NCBI RefSeq assembly: GCF_014217855.1
Contig: NZ_CP059059.1
Coordinates: 434,001 to 498,000 of the forward strand
Length of the DNA: 64,000 nucleotides
From: Synechococcus sp. HK01-R
GTDB lineage: Bacteria > Cyanobacteriota > Cyanobacteriia > PCC-6307 > Cyanobiaceae
Direction of reading: 5' to 3'
Shown here: piece after piece, positions 18,504 through 25,822 of the stretch
Layout: each line of letters begins with the position of its first letter
How positions within the stretch are numbered: the stretch's first letter is position 1
The notes under the pieces: generated by a model
The model's input: the letters and a program-made list of their open reading frames with translations, nothing else
What the model was told of the DNA's origin: nothing
Databases searched by the model: none
Program-made: the position numbers and the translations under genes

Positions 18504-18785
18504 ATGCTGCAAATCATTCCGATTGCTCTACTCGCCGCTGTGTTTCTTCTCGATCTCGTGAATGCACTGGTGGGCGTGTTGTCGAATTTTGAGATCCTGC
18601 CGGAACTAGGCCAATGGACGAACATTCTCGGAACAGCGTTGAGCCTGCTCGCCACGCTGATCTCCGCAGTTCTTCTCGCCACAAAGAAATTTTCATCGCT
18701 GGCACTGGGCTTCATGGTGACGCTGCTGTGCGCACTATCCAGTGCTGTGTTCGCTACCTGGACAGCAAGCTGGTTTCTCCCCTAA
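18504..18785 (+). CDS. Small membrane protein, unknown
   Basis: 93 residues with three hydrophobic segments: IIPIALLAAVFLLDLVNAL, NILGTALSLLATLISAVLLA and LALGFMVTLLCALSSAVFAT. No recognised motif. It is divergent from the preceding membrane protein, with 138 AT-rich nt between them that probably hold both promoters. The composition fits a genuine membrane protein rather than a chance frame, but there is no independent support. Confidence 0.6.
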   Translation: MLQIIPIALLAAVFLLDLVNALVGVLSNFEILPELGQWTNILGTALSLLATLISAVLLATKKFSSLALGFMVTLLCALSSAVFATWTASWFLP

Positions 18786-19285
18786 GCCACAAAAACCATC
18801 GACCAGGCTCCAGGTACAACAACAAGGGCGTTAACGGCAGGTGGAGTTCGGTGACACCAATGCCTACGCCATTACAACCCTCCATCAGCCCCTACGCTCG
18901 AGCATTGAGGGTTAACAAGAAAGCCTTGCCACTTCGCAATCGAAACATACGCTGCGCTTCAAGCAAAACGGCCAACACAGCAACCACTCCCCCTAACGCC
19001 AACGCTGCCGTCAAGGAATGTTCTGCGAGGCGACCTCCGCAGCCCAGACATAGCGCATATCTCCTAGAGCTGGAACTACAAGACCCAGGCCCCCTGCAAA
19101 GGGCCGCACCTTCCACCAGATCAGCAACGTGAAGCCAAGACTCAGGCTGTCATCAAGCGATCAAGCCTTTTCCCACCAATAATGATTGCCATTTGACGGC
19201 ACCAGAATCGAGACCACGCAAAAGCTCAGAACAATGACCCAGTGTATTATTTTAATCAGATATATAGATCTCCACACTCATTACG
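18786..19285. other. 500-nt region without an intact gene
   Basis: No intact gene is convincing here. The middle part holds a probable frameshifted membrane-protein remnant on the minus strand (listed separately). The last about 100 nt before 19286 are AT-rich, with TATTAT at 19245-19250 as a possible -10 box for the next gene; no clear -35 box is seen. Confidence 0.6.
18892..19157 (-). pseudogene. Frameshifted remnant of a small membrane protein
   Basis: On the minus strand one frame (about 19157 down to 19011) reads SLGFTLLIWWKVRPFAGG then GDMRYVWAAEVASQN before a stop. The adjacent frame (19116 to 18892) continues with SLTAALALGGVVAVLAVLLE and AQRMFRLRSGKAFLLTLNARA. Joined by one frameshift near 19020 they make a plausible protein of about 85 residues with two membrane segments. 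No good start codon is left on the first part. This is my reading only; an unrelated short gene at 18892-19116 is an alternative. Confidence 0.35.
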
Positions 19286-20035
19286 ATGCATCTCAAACTC
19301 CTAGATCGCGGTGAGTTCAATAATCGTACAGCCGGTTTCAGCACTCAACAGGCTCTAATCATCCTCTTGGCAATCTTTCCCCTGGGAGTAATAGCCCTAG
19401 GAGTCGTCCTCCTCGTGGCAAAGAAACACGGCCAAACTCCAGTGACGAAAGCAGAAGAACCCAAGCCAGCAATCGCGTCCAGACCGGGGCCAACGGGCGA
19501 GGCCAGCACTACGAATCCAACACAAACAAAAGGCTCGACACGTGAAAGAGCCCAGCCATCAATGAGCGGTACAGTCGAGCTCGGACCCTCCGTGAGTGGC
19601 GCTCCAATCCGTTTGCTGATGGGAAGCATTCAATCGCGCGACCAACAGTTCACGGAGTTTCAATATCAACTTGGTACCAGCACAGTGCAGGCGATGGCCA
19701 ACTGCAGTAACCAAAGTTGGACCAGCTATCCCGAGCGCCAGGTGAATCGGCCCCAGTCACCGGCAACGGAGCGCATGCTCAGCCTGGTCTGTAGGAATGC
19801 GCCTCAGGTGAACCAAACAGCAACGGCCCCCACCCCAAATCCGGACGCGTTATATCCAGGGGTAGCGGTTGTGTTCGACCCACCGAGCAATGTGCGCACA
19901 AGCCCAGGCGGAGCCTTCCTCTGCACAGTGAACAATCAGCGGACGATTCCCGTCGGTCAGGCTCAAGGTGAGTGGTACCCCACTTCCGCGTGTGGATCCC
20001 AAGGCTTCATTCATCGCAGTCAAGTTCGCTTCTAA
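19286..20035 (+). CDS. Membrane-anchored SH3-like domain protein with shared N-terminal module
   Basis: 249 residues. Residues about 14-48 are the island's recurring module (TAGFSTQQALIILLAIFPLG, then a hydrophobic run ending VAKKHGQ). A Pro/Thr/Glu-rich linker follows to about residue 90. The central part contains YQLGTSTVQAMANCSNQSWTSYP and NRPQSPATERMLSLVC. The C-terminus looks like a bacterial SH3 domain (SNVRTSPGGAFLCTV, IPVGQAQGEWYPTSACGSQ, GFIHRSQVRF), a fold that often binds cell-wall peptides. I infer one membrane pass with an extracytoplasmic C-terminus. It is followed by a second gene with the same module 34 nt later. Confidence 0.75.
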   Translation: MHLKLLDRGEFNNRTAGFSTQQALIILLAIFPLGVIALGVVLLVAKKHGQTPVTKAEEPKPAIASRPGPTGEASTTNPTQTKGSTRERAQPSMSGTVELGPSVSGAPIRLLMGSIQSRDQQFTEFQYQLGTSTVQAMANCSNQSWTSYPERQVNRPQSPATERMLSLVCRNAPQVNQTATAPTPNPDALYPGVAVVFDPPSNVRTSPGGAFLCTVNNQRTIPVGQAQGEWYPTSACGSQGFIHRSQVRF

Positions 20036-20069
20036 ACACAGACCTTTTGTTTCCCTTCCCTTCTTCCCC

Positions 20070-20621
20070 ATGCTCCCTTTCCGCGACCCCCGCACGGCAG
20101 GATTCTCAAATCAACAGGCACTGCTCGCACTACTAATAGTTTTTCCAATCGGAATGATTGGCATCGGGGTCGTAGTCACCCTTGCAATACGATCCAACTC
20201 TGTCTCCACAGCCGAGGCCCCTGCGCCAGCCATACAGACACCGTCTCCGAGTGCACCTCCTGCTCAAGAGGCGACAGAAATCAACAGGCCGGCGCCGTCA
20301 ACGGACACCAAACCCTTGGCAAATCCAGGATCTGCACGCCCCACCGTCAGTGGGAACACCTGCTGGTTCCAGATGCAGCGGGAAGGCAGTTTGATCGGTA
20401 ATCGTTGCAACGTGACCCAAAGAGTCAACGTCAACGGTGATCGAGTCTTCGACGTGATTGAGCCCTCAGGCCTGAAACGATCCGTGGTGCTATGGGAGAA
20501 CAATGAGGTGGAAGTGTTCCTTGAAGGCGAGCGCTACATTGGAAACTGGCGTATGGATGATGACGGTGATGTTCGCGTCAGCCTGCCCGGAGGTACATTT
20601 GCCTTTACACCTCCTAGCTAG
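20070..20621 (+). CDS. Membrane-anchored protein with shared N-terminal module, beta-rich C-terminus
   Basis: 183 residues from ATG 20070. Residues 8-40 repeat the island module (RTAGFSNQQALLALLIVFPIG and hydrophobic continuation), followed by a Pro/Ala/Ser-rich linker and a compact C-terminal domain: NTCWFQMQREGSLIGNRCNV, VFDVIEPSGLKRSVVLWENN, VEVFLEGERYIGNWRMDDDG. Alternating polar and hydrophobic residues suggest beta strands; two cysteines could pair. I do not recognise the domain. It is in tandem with the SH3-like gene and probably co-transcribed. Confidence 0.72.
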   Translation: MLPFRDPRTAGFSNQQALLALLIVFPIGMIGIGVVVTLAIRSNSVSTAEAPAPAIQTPSPSAPPAQEATEINRPAPSTDTKPLANPGSARPTVSGNTCWFQMQREGSLIGNRCNVTQRVNVNGDRVFDVIEPSGLKRSVVLWENNEVEVFLEGERYIGNWRMDDDGDVRVSLPGGTFAFTPPS

Positions 20622-20664
20622 TACTCCGAACAGTGGCAAAGGGGACCCTCGAGTGAGCGACCAA

Positions 20665-21216
20665 TCAAAAATCGTCGTCGCCTTGCCGCCTGATCAGCAC
20701 AAACAATCCAACCAAAAGAGAAGCAACAACTAAAAAACCAGCCGCCCCTAGCAAAGGTGCCGCAGGAGATGGACTCGAAAACGGTTGAGGAGATTGTGGG
20801 CCAAGCGGTGGGGGATGGCTAGCTGATGGCAATGGTTGATGAGAAGGCTTGGCAGACTGATGCTTGACGTAGCGAACAAAACCCAGCAGACCAACCAACT
20901 CTGATTGATCTGGCGAAACATCGAGGGTTAAACCTGTACCAGTTGACTGATTCACAAGCTTGATCCTGTTCTGTTCAAGAAACTGCCATTGCGCATCAGT
21001 AAGGACACCAAACATCGTGACAGCAGCCTTTCCATCAGGCTCGAGATAAAGACAGGAGAACTGCTCTGCAGACGAACTATCATCCATCCCATCCAAGCAA
21101 TACTTACCACTGAGCCGTGAAGAAGGAGAAGCCAAGCAGGCCTGAAGAGCAGCACAAGAAGCAATAACTACAACAAGTCGGCAACTCCACAATCGATCCA
21201 TAAAACATTTATCCAT
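20665..21216 (-). CDS. Lipoprotein-type exported protein with C-terminal membrane tail
   Basis: 183 residues from ATG 21216 (or 168 from ATG 21201). The N-terminus is a lipoprotein signal ending in the lipobox LQAC. The middle is SGKYCLDGMDDSSSAEQFSC and LTDAQWQFLEQNRIKLVNQ, then a Pro/Ser-rich linker, and the C-terminus is a hydrophobic segment LLGAAGFLVVASLLVGLFVL closed by RRQGDDDF. It would therefore be tethered at both ends. It is the last gene of a four-gene minus-strand operon, overlapping the preceding stop by 8 nt. Function unknown. Confidence 0.65.
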   Translation of the reverse strand: MDKCFMDRLWSCRLVVVIASCAALQACLASPSSRLSGKYCLDGMDDSSSAEQFSCLYLEPDGKAAVTMFGVLTDAQWQFLEQNRIKLVNQSTGTGLTLDVSPDQSELVGLLGFVRYVKHQSAKPSHQPLPSASHPPPLGPQSPQPFSSPSPAAPLLGAAGFLVVASLLVGLFVLIRRQGDDDF

Positions 21217-21778
21217 CGTATCGATACACCCCTTCTCCAACACGAAACGCAGCACCTGTTGATTTCTGAAGCTGCCTTCGAAAACGTTCTGCTTCCTCCA
21301 CCGAATCAAAACTTGCCACTTGCAAAGATCCTTCGGCAGTGATATAGGCATCACCGCAGTATCGATCTCGAATGATTCGCAACAAATTCCTGTCCGGTGG
21401 ACCCAGCACTGGCCACCAACGCTTTGCCGCACCTGGCGGGGAACCGCAGCTGGAGGCATAACGCAATGTAGGCAAAGACTGCACCGATGATTGCTCTCCA
21501 TTGCGCCAAACCACCAGCAACACGAGTGGGCTCAACAACATGGCGATGATCAAAAGAACGATAGCGGGTTGCGCAGAATCATTGCCGGTGGCGGTTGATG
21601 AGAAGGATCGATCACTTTCATCTAAACCAACATAATCAGCTGGTTTAGAGATCGCAGCAGAGTGTGAAAGTGAAGAGATCACACTTGAATCAGCCTCCTC
21701 ATCAAGAGACTGAAGAAAACGCTCTGCTTCCTCGGCGGTTGAACGAAGCTGATCGACACCGTCTTGCTTTGAAGTCAC
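21209..21778 (-). CDS. Single-pass membrane protein with SPOR-like C-terminus
   Basis: 189 residues. The acidic N-terminal part (DQLRSTAEEAERFLQSLDEE) is likely cytoplasmic. One membrane segment lies at about residues 71-91 (AIVLLIIAMLLSPLVLLVVW), and the C-terminal part reads RYASSCGSPPGAAKRWWPVL, then SLQVASFDSVEEAERFRRQL. The last piece looks like a SPOR domain (one strand, then a helix that begins EEAERF); SPOR domains bind denuded peptidoglycan at division sites. The match is from pattern only. Its start overlaps the amidase stop by 4 nt. Confidence 0.65.
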   Translation of the reverse strand: MTSKQDGVDQLRSTAEEAERFLQSLDEEADSSVISSLSHSAAISKPADYVGLDESDRSFSSTATGNDSAQPAIVLLIIAMLLSPLVLLVVWRNGEQSSVQSLPTLRYASSCGSPPGAAKRWWPVLGPPDRNLLRIIRDRYCGDAYITAEGSLQVASFDSVEEAERFRRQLQKSTGAAFRVGEGVYRYDG

Positions 21779-22656
21779 AAGCCGGCCTGCCCGTTATCGA
21801 ACCGTTCAAAACCGCAGAGACGAGCCGATGCTTGGTATTCGGGGTCGAAGCGATCCCAACGGAAGCTACGCGGGTCGTAGCGGCTATGGCTGCGATCAAT
21901 CGCTTCGTGGGTCGTCAGACGCGTTAGAGGAATTCCGAATTTGGCCTGCCATAGCAACACCTGGGCTGCCAGAGTTCGATATTGAGCCTGGGTGTAGCCG
22001 GAGTGCCCACTGCGGTCGTCCCGACCATCCTCTGGCGACACAAGGCTGATATGCAGGGCAATATTGTTCACTGATCCCACGCTGGACGGCTTAGTGCGCT
22101 GGGTGACATCACCAAAAGCCGACATCCCCGCCCCATAGGCGCGCTTTTCATCCGGAACGATGCGCACGCGTGTGCCATCACGGGCAATCAGCATGTGATA
22201 ACTGGCCTGATCCGCATCATTGGGATGAGGAGTTTGAAAGAATGCAACCGTCGCTTTCTCGCTGATCACCGTTTCATGCAAAACGATGATGAGTGGTTCA
22301 GCCTGCAGAGGTCGCTTCCAGGTATCGACAACTTTTCGGTCGCCAAAATTGGTGGTATCGGCGGTTTGATCCTCCTCCTCAGTTAGCCCAAGCGTTTTGA
22401 CACAGCTGGCAATCTCCTGCTTCGTTGCAGGCGGCACACCCGCATCCGCCAACTCCATCAAAGGAGGAAGTGACAGACCTTGTTTCGATATTTTGCTCTT
22501 TGGCTGGGGTCCACCCTCGTCATTGGAATCGGCATGACCATTGATCGAGGGATGCTGATCAGAGACGGATTGCCAAGGGAAGCGGAGCGGCAAGGCCGAA
22601 CAACCGCTGAGAAGGATGAGGGCTGCAACAACAGAAGTAACGCGAAAATTAGACAT
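21775..22656 (-). CDS. Lipoprotein N-acetylmuramoyl-L-alanine amidase (Amidase_2 type)
   Basis: 293 residues. The signal peptide ends in the lipobox LLSGC (Cys about residue 19), so the enzyme is lipid-anchored outside the cytoplasm. After a linker of about 90 residues comes an Amidase_2/PGRP-like domain: PLIIVLHETV with a zinc His, DADQASYHMLIARDGT, NNIALHISLV, YTQAQYRTLAAQVLLWQAKF and TTHEAIDRSHSRYDPRSFRW with the likely remaining zinc ligands. Such enzymes cut the bond between MurNAc and the stem peptide. It sits between the IMS-domain gene (no gap) and the SPOR-like gene (4-nt overlap). Confidence 0.85.
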   Translation of the reverse strand: MSNFRVTSVVAALILLSGCSALPLRFPWQSVSDQHPSINGHADSNDEGGPQPKSKISKQGLSLPPLMELADAGVPPATKQEIASCVKTLGLTEEEDQTADTTNFGDRKVVDTWKRPLQAEPLIIVLHETVISEKATVAFFQTPHPNDADQASYHMLIARDGTRVRIVPDEKRAYGAGMSAFGDVTQRTKPSSVGSVNNIALHISLVSPEDGRDDRSGHSGYTQAQYRTLAAQVLLWQAKFGIPLTRLTTHEAIDRSHSRYDPRSFRWDRFDPEYQASARLCGFERFDNGQAGL

Positions 22657-23310
22657 TTACTGTTTGCGATAATCCCAAATTTTCCATCGACCAGACTCTT
22701 CTTTGAGGGTATAAAGCCAGTCTTTAGTACTTGAGGACGTTTCGCTGCCCTTGGGTGAATGCAGAACAGATACTTCGGTCACAGAAACAACGATCGAAGG
22801 CATGGAAGGCGAGGGCATATAGCGCATCACACGATTCACCTTGATCGCAGAATAACTATAATAGCTATTATTATTTTTTAGCCACTGAATCGAACCATCT
22901 GGCTTAGTGAGATCTGTCCACAACGGTCCTGCTGCAACCACCTGATCGGCCAAATCTGTATTAAATGGTGGTGCAAAGATCTGAGATTTCACCGTGAGCC
23001 ATTGTTCAACGATGGCTCTCGCTTGCTCTTGTGTGAGTCCAGACGGCTGAGCCGCAGGCTGTTTTTGCGTGGGCAGCGGCTGAATCGTGGTGGATCGATC
23101 TGAGGAGTCCGGACGCTCGACGGCCTGGGGAGCGGGAGCCTGCGCAGTTGTCACCGTGCCCTGACGCTGCAGGAGCAACACGACAAGCCCCAGCCCCACC
23201 AAGCCAATTGGGAAAATCAGCAAAAGAACCAACAGGGCTTGCTGATTACTGAAACCTTGCGCGCCGCGCCGCCCTAAACGGAGGCCCTTGATTGACGTTG
23301 AGCGACTCAC
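22657..23310 (-). CDS. Membrane-anchored ARC6-type IMS-domain protein with shared N-terminal module
   Basis: 217 residues from GTG 23310, which has a strong ribosome site (GAGGTGA) 5 nt upstream. Residues 20-55 hold the island module (GFSNQQALLVLLLIFPIG and hydrophobic continuation). After a Pro/Gln linker, the C-terminal 115 residues look like the IMS domain of ARC6/Ftn2 (DUF4101): LTQEQARAIVEQWLTVKSQI, PLWTDLTKPDGSIQWL, SYYSYSAIKVNRV and DWLYTLKEESGRWKIWDY. In ARC6/ZipN this domain faces away from the FtsZ side and contacts division partners. First gene of the four-gene minus operon. Confidence 0.75.
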   Translation of the reverse strand: MSRSTSIKGLRLGRRGAQGFSNQQALLVLLLIFPIGLVGLGLVVLLLQRQGTVTTAQAPAPQAVERPDSSDRSTTIQPLPTQKQPAAQPSGLTQEQARAIVEQWLTVKSQIFAPPFNTDLADQVVAAGPLWTDLTKPDGSIQWLKNNNSYYSYSAIKVNRVMRYMPSPSMPSIVVSVTEVSVLHSPKGSETSSSTKDWLYTLKEESGRWKIWDYRKQ

Positions 23311-23432
23311 GGAATCACCTCGGAGGAAGATGGGGTCGATGCAACAGCACCGAGCTTGCAGGCCCTGACCCAGAAAAAGCCATAAGGCCAACGGTCACAA
23401 TGGGCTAACGACCAGGATGGGAACCAGGGCGA

Positions 23433-24335
23433 TTGAAGCAGGTGTCATCACACGACTCCAGGGACACATCGAAACAGAATCGTAAACCTGATCCTTGGCA
23501 AGGGGGATGCAGCCTGTTGTTCAGCAAAACGCCAAGACCATGGTCGGCACTGGGAAGCTGTGCTGCGATGCAAATCCTGCATCAATCACCAGCTCACGCC
23601 GCATGGGATCTCCGCCATGCCGCAGCAGTGGAAGATCTGCTGAATCAGTACATCAAGACACTGCCACAGGGCGCGAATATGCCTTCTCCAAGGCTGTTCA
23701 TCTACAAGGGCACTGCCTTTTCGCGTGCTTGCCCTCAATCGGGCATCGATGCACCCGCGTACTGTCCAGGCGACCACACCATCTATTTGGAGATAGGACT
23801 TGGAGACCAGGTCGCCAGCAAGTACGGCGATTTCGGAGCACTGTCGATCCTGTCCCACGAATTCGGCCATGCCTATATGAGTCAACGCAAGTTGCATCCC
23901 AGGGGCAAAGAGGGAGAGCTGGCCGCTGATGCCTTCGCAGGGGGCTTCGCGCGATATGTGGAGCAGAAGGGGCTTCTGGAAGCAGGTGACGTCAATGAAG
24001 CCCGTGCGACCTTTGCAGCAGTTGGCGACTACGAGGTGTACCACCACGATCACCACGGCACCCCTATAGAACGTCGCCAAGCCTTTGAACAGGGGTATCA
24101 GCAGGGATTCCGCTTGCCTGGTGATACGTCACCGCCTCCAACCAACCCACTCCCTCCAGCACAATCTCCTGGAGTGCCACCAACCGCAGAACAACACCCT
24201 CCACCCATCGCTCCTCTGAACAACGGAGCATCCCCTGTCACTCCCCTTCTGGGCTTAGGGATTGGAGGTATGCTCTTGATTCTGATCCTGGTCGGCGTGA
24301 TCACCATGATCAATCGCGCCCGGGTGGATGACTGA
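23433..24335 (+). CDS. Neutral zinc metallopeptidase (YpfJ-like) with C-terminal membrane tail
   Basis: Up to 300 residues. The peptidase domain matches the PF04228 type: ACPQSGIDAPAYCPGDHTIYLE, the zinc motif SILSHEFGHAYMSQ (HEFGH about residues 142-146), then GELAADAFAGGFARY with the third ligand region, and the family-typical end HGTPIERRQAFEQGYQQGF. A Pro-rich linker of about 35 residues and a membrane segment (GIGGMLLILILVGVITMI) follow. The N-terminus probably is a signal peptide ending AHA; the exact start is uncertain and could be later than 23433. It overlaps the next gene by 8 nt. Confidence 0.8.
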   Translation: MKQVSSHDSRDTSKQNRKPDPWQGGCSLLFSKTPRPWSALGSCAAMQILHQSPAHAAWDLRHAAAVEDLLNQYIKTLPQGANMPSPRLFIYKGTAFSRACPQSGIDAPAYCPGDHTIYLEIGLGDQVASKYGDFGALSILSHEFGHAYMSQRKLHPRGKEGELAADAFAGGFARYVEQKGLLEAGDVNEARATFAAVGDYEVYHHDHHGTPIERRQAFEQGYQQGFRLPGDTSPPPTNPLPPAQSPGVPPTAEQHPPPIAPLNNGASPVTPLLGLGIGGMLLILILVGVITMINRARVDD

Positions 24336-24840
24336 ACCCAACCGAGGCCTCACCAAGCAGCATGCGCTGCTGGCACTGATTCTTGCCTTTCCGCTGGGCC
24401 TGATGAGCGCAGGCTTTGTCGTGTTGGCGCTGATCAATCGCCCGGAGACCGCAACAGAGCCAACAACGCCCAACACCGAGACGCAACCCGGGCGAGAACA
24501 GGCAGAAAGGCCCACATGGGACAGAGAGCCTTTGCCCAAAGACAAGATCTCTCCACCGGTGCCGAACCCAGCATCAACACGGTCTGAGGACAGACAACTC
24601 GACGATCTTGCGGATGCGATTTTCTGGCGTAGACATCCTTCCTTGTACGGAGTAAAGCTCAGCAATCAAAGCGGGGCTTTAGCCCGTGAATGGCAGCAGA
24701 TCCGCCGATGCGAAGCAATAGTCGACTATCGCTTCTATCAAGTCGTTCCTCAGATGCACGGCCGCGCCATCAACAAAGACCAAACAGAGCTTGTGGTGCT
24801 CTGGCAAAACCTCAGAACTCAGGTGCCTGGCTGCTCCTGA
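24328..24840 (+). CDS. Membrane-anchored protein with shared module and a two-fold FY/W repeat
   Basis: 170 residues. The N-terminus is a variant of the island module (NRGLTKQHALLALILAFPLG with hydrophobic continuation to about residue 35). After a charged/Pro linker, two related units of about 36 residues follow: DAIFWRRHPSLYGVKLSNQS with LAREWQQIRRCEAI, and DYRFYQVVPQMHGRAINKDQ with LVVLWQNLRTQVPGC. I know similar tandem units only as uncharacterised cyanobacterial sequence. ATG 24328 lies inside the end of the metallopeptidase gene, indicating coupling. Its 3' end overlaps the convergent DUF1460 gene by 22 nt. Confidence 0.72.
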   Translation: MTEPNRGLTKQHALLALILAFPLGLMSAGFVVLALINRPETATEPTTPNTETQPGREQAERPTWDREPLPKDKISPPVPNPASTRSEDRQLDDLADAIFWRRHPSLYGVKLSNQSGALAREWQQIRRCEAIVDYRFYQVVPQMHGRAINKDQTELVVLWQNLRTQVPGCS

Positions 24841-25769
24841 CCCACTCCCGTCTGCAAAACAGACCGCGGTCGAAGGATCACAGCTCCAATCGACTCAGGA
24901 ACAGATTGGACGTAACGGTGAAACGACTTGGAGCGGATCACCCCCTGCCCCGGCACCGCATGGACCGCAGACACACCCGAATCATCATTCACAATCACTC
25001 CCATATGCGTGACATCCAAGCCGCGAATCGAGGTGGCCACCGCAAACAGATCACCACTTCGCAAAAGGGAACTGACCCGATTCAGGCTTGAATTTGGGAT
25101 GTAGGTCTGCACAACATCGTAGACCTGCTCCAATCGAGTGATACAGGCCAAGGTGGATTGATTGCGCAGCGGAGCATATAGCTCTGGATGACTCGACATG
25201 TAATTCAGCTTCAAGACACGTGACTGCTGGCCTGGTAGATCCCTGGTGATGTCATCAACAAGGCCAGCGGCTTCAGCAGAGCGACCCCAGTAATGAAAGT
25301 AATGGTGCCTTGAGCAATAGCCCACCTCTCCATTGGCATATCGCAGTTGCCTTGTCACCTCTGCGAATCCATTCCAGGTTTGAGAAGCAGCCAAAGCGAG
25401 CAATTGCTCGACAAACAGCATGCAGTCAAAACGGGTCAAATCCAGCTGAACTCGCTCTTGACGGTCGGCATCAAGAGAGAAGGCTGCATACGGTGTGCCC
25501 AAAAAATGCAACGCCAAGATCGCAACGGTTTGAGCCCCAGACAGGCCAGTAATCAGTGGCTGCAATCTGTCGAATGCAGCCTGCGTTCCAGGAATCACCT
25601 TGAAATCAAAAGGTGCTGTCTCCCTGGCGGGATGCTGCTGGCGTGTTTGCTCGGCAAGCCCAGCCTTATCAAGGGCGTTCACGCCTGCGGGATCACTGGG
25701 AAGGGGGTGAGCTGCCCCGGTCAGAAGCAAAGCGAGCGCTATCAATAGCAACGAGCGATTCGCAATCAT
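24819..25769 (-). CDS. DUF1460 (NlpC/P60-like) amidase-type exported protein
   Basis: 316 residues. The signal peptide is MIANRSLLLIALALLLTGAA. The mature part fits DUF1460, a papain-like fold related to N-acetylmuramoyl-L-alanine amidases: LALHFLGTPYAAFSLDADRQ, then LTRFDCMLFVEQLLALA with the likely catalytic Cys, VTRQLRYANGEVGYCSRHHY, FHYWGRS and late DVTHMGVIVNDDSG with the likely catalytic His region. It would act on peptidoglycan or muropeptides in the periplasm. It is a single minus-strand gene between two plus-strand operons. Confidence 0.82.
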   Translation of the reverse strand: MIANRSLLLIALALLLTGAAHPLPSDPAGVNALDKAGLAEQTRQQHPARETAPFDFKVIPGTQAAFDRLQPLITGLSGAQTVAILALHFLGTPYAAFSLDADRQERVQLDLTRFDCMLFVEQLLALAASQTWNGFAEVTRQLRYANGEVGYCSRHHYFHYWGRSAEAAGLVDDITRDLPGQQSRVLKLNYMSSHPELYAPLRNQSTLACITRLEQVYDVVQTYIPNSSLNRVSSLLRSGDLFAVATSIRGLDVTHMGVIVNDDSGVSAVHAVPGQGVIRSKSFHRYVQSVPESIGAVILRPRSVLQTGVGQEQPGT

Positions 25770-25822
25770 GGGAAAGCCTGGCCGAGCCTCTGCTTCACCC
25801 TGCCACAAACAAATAGGAACGT

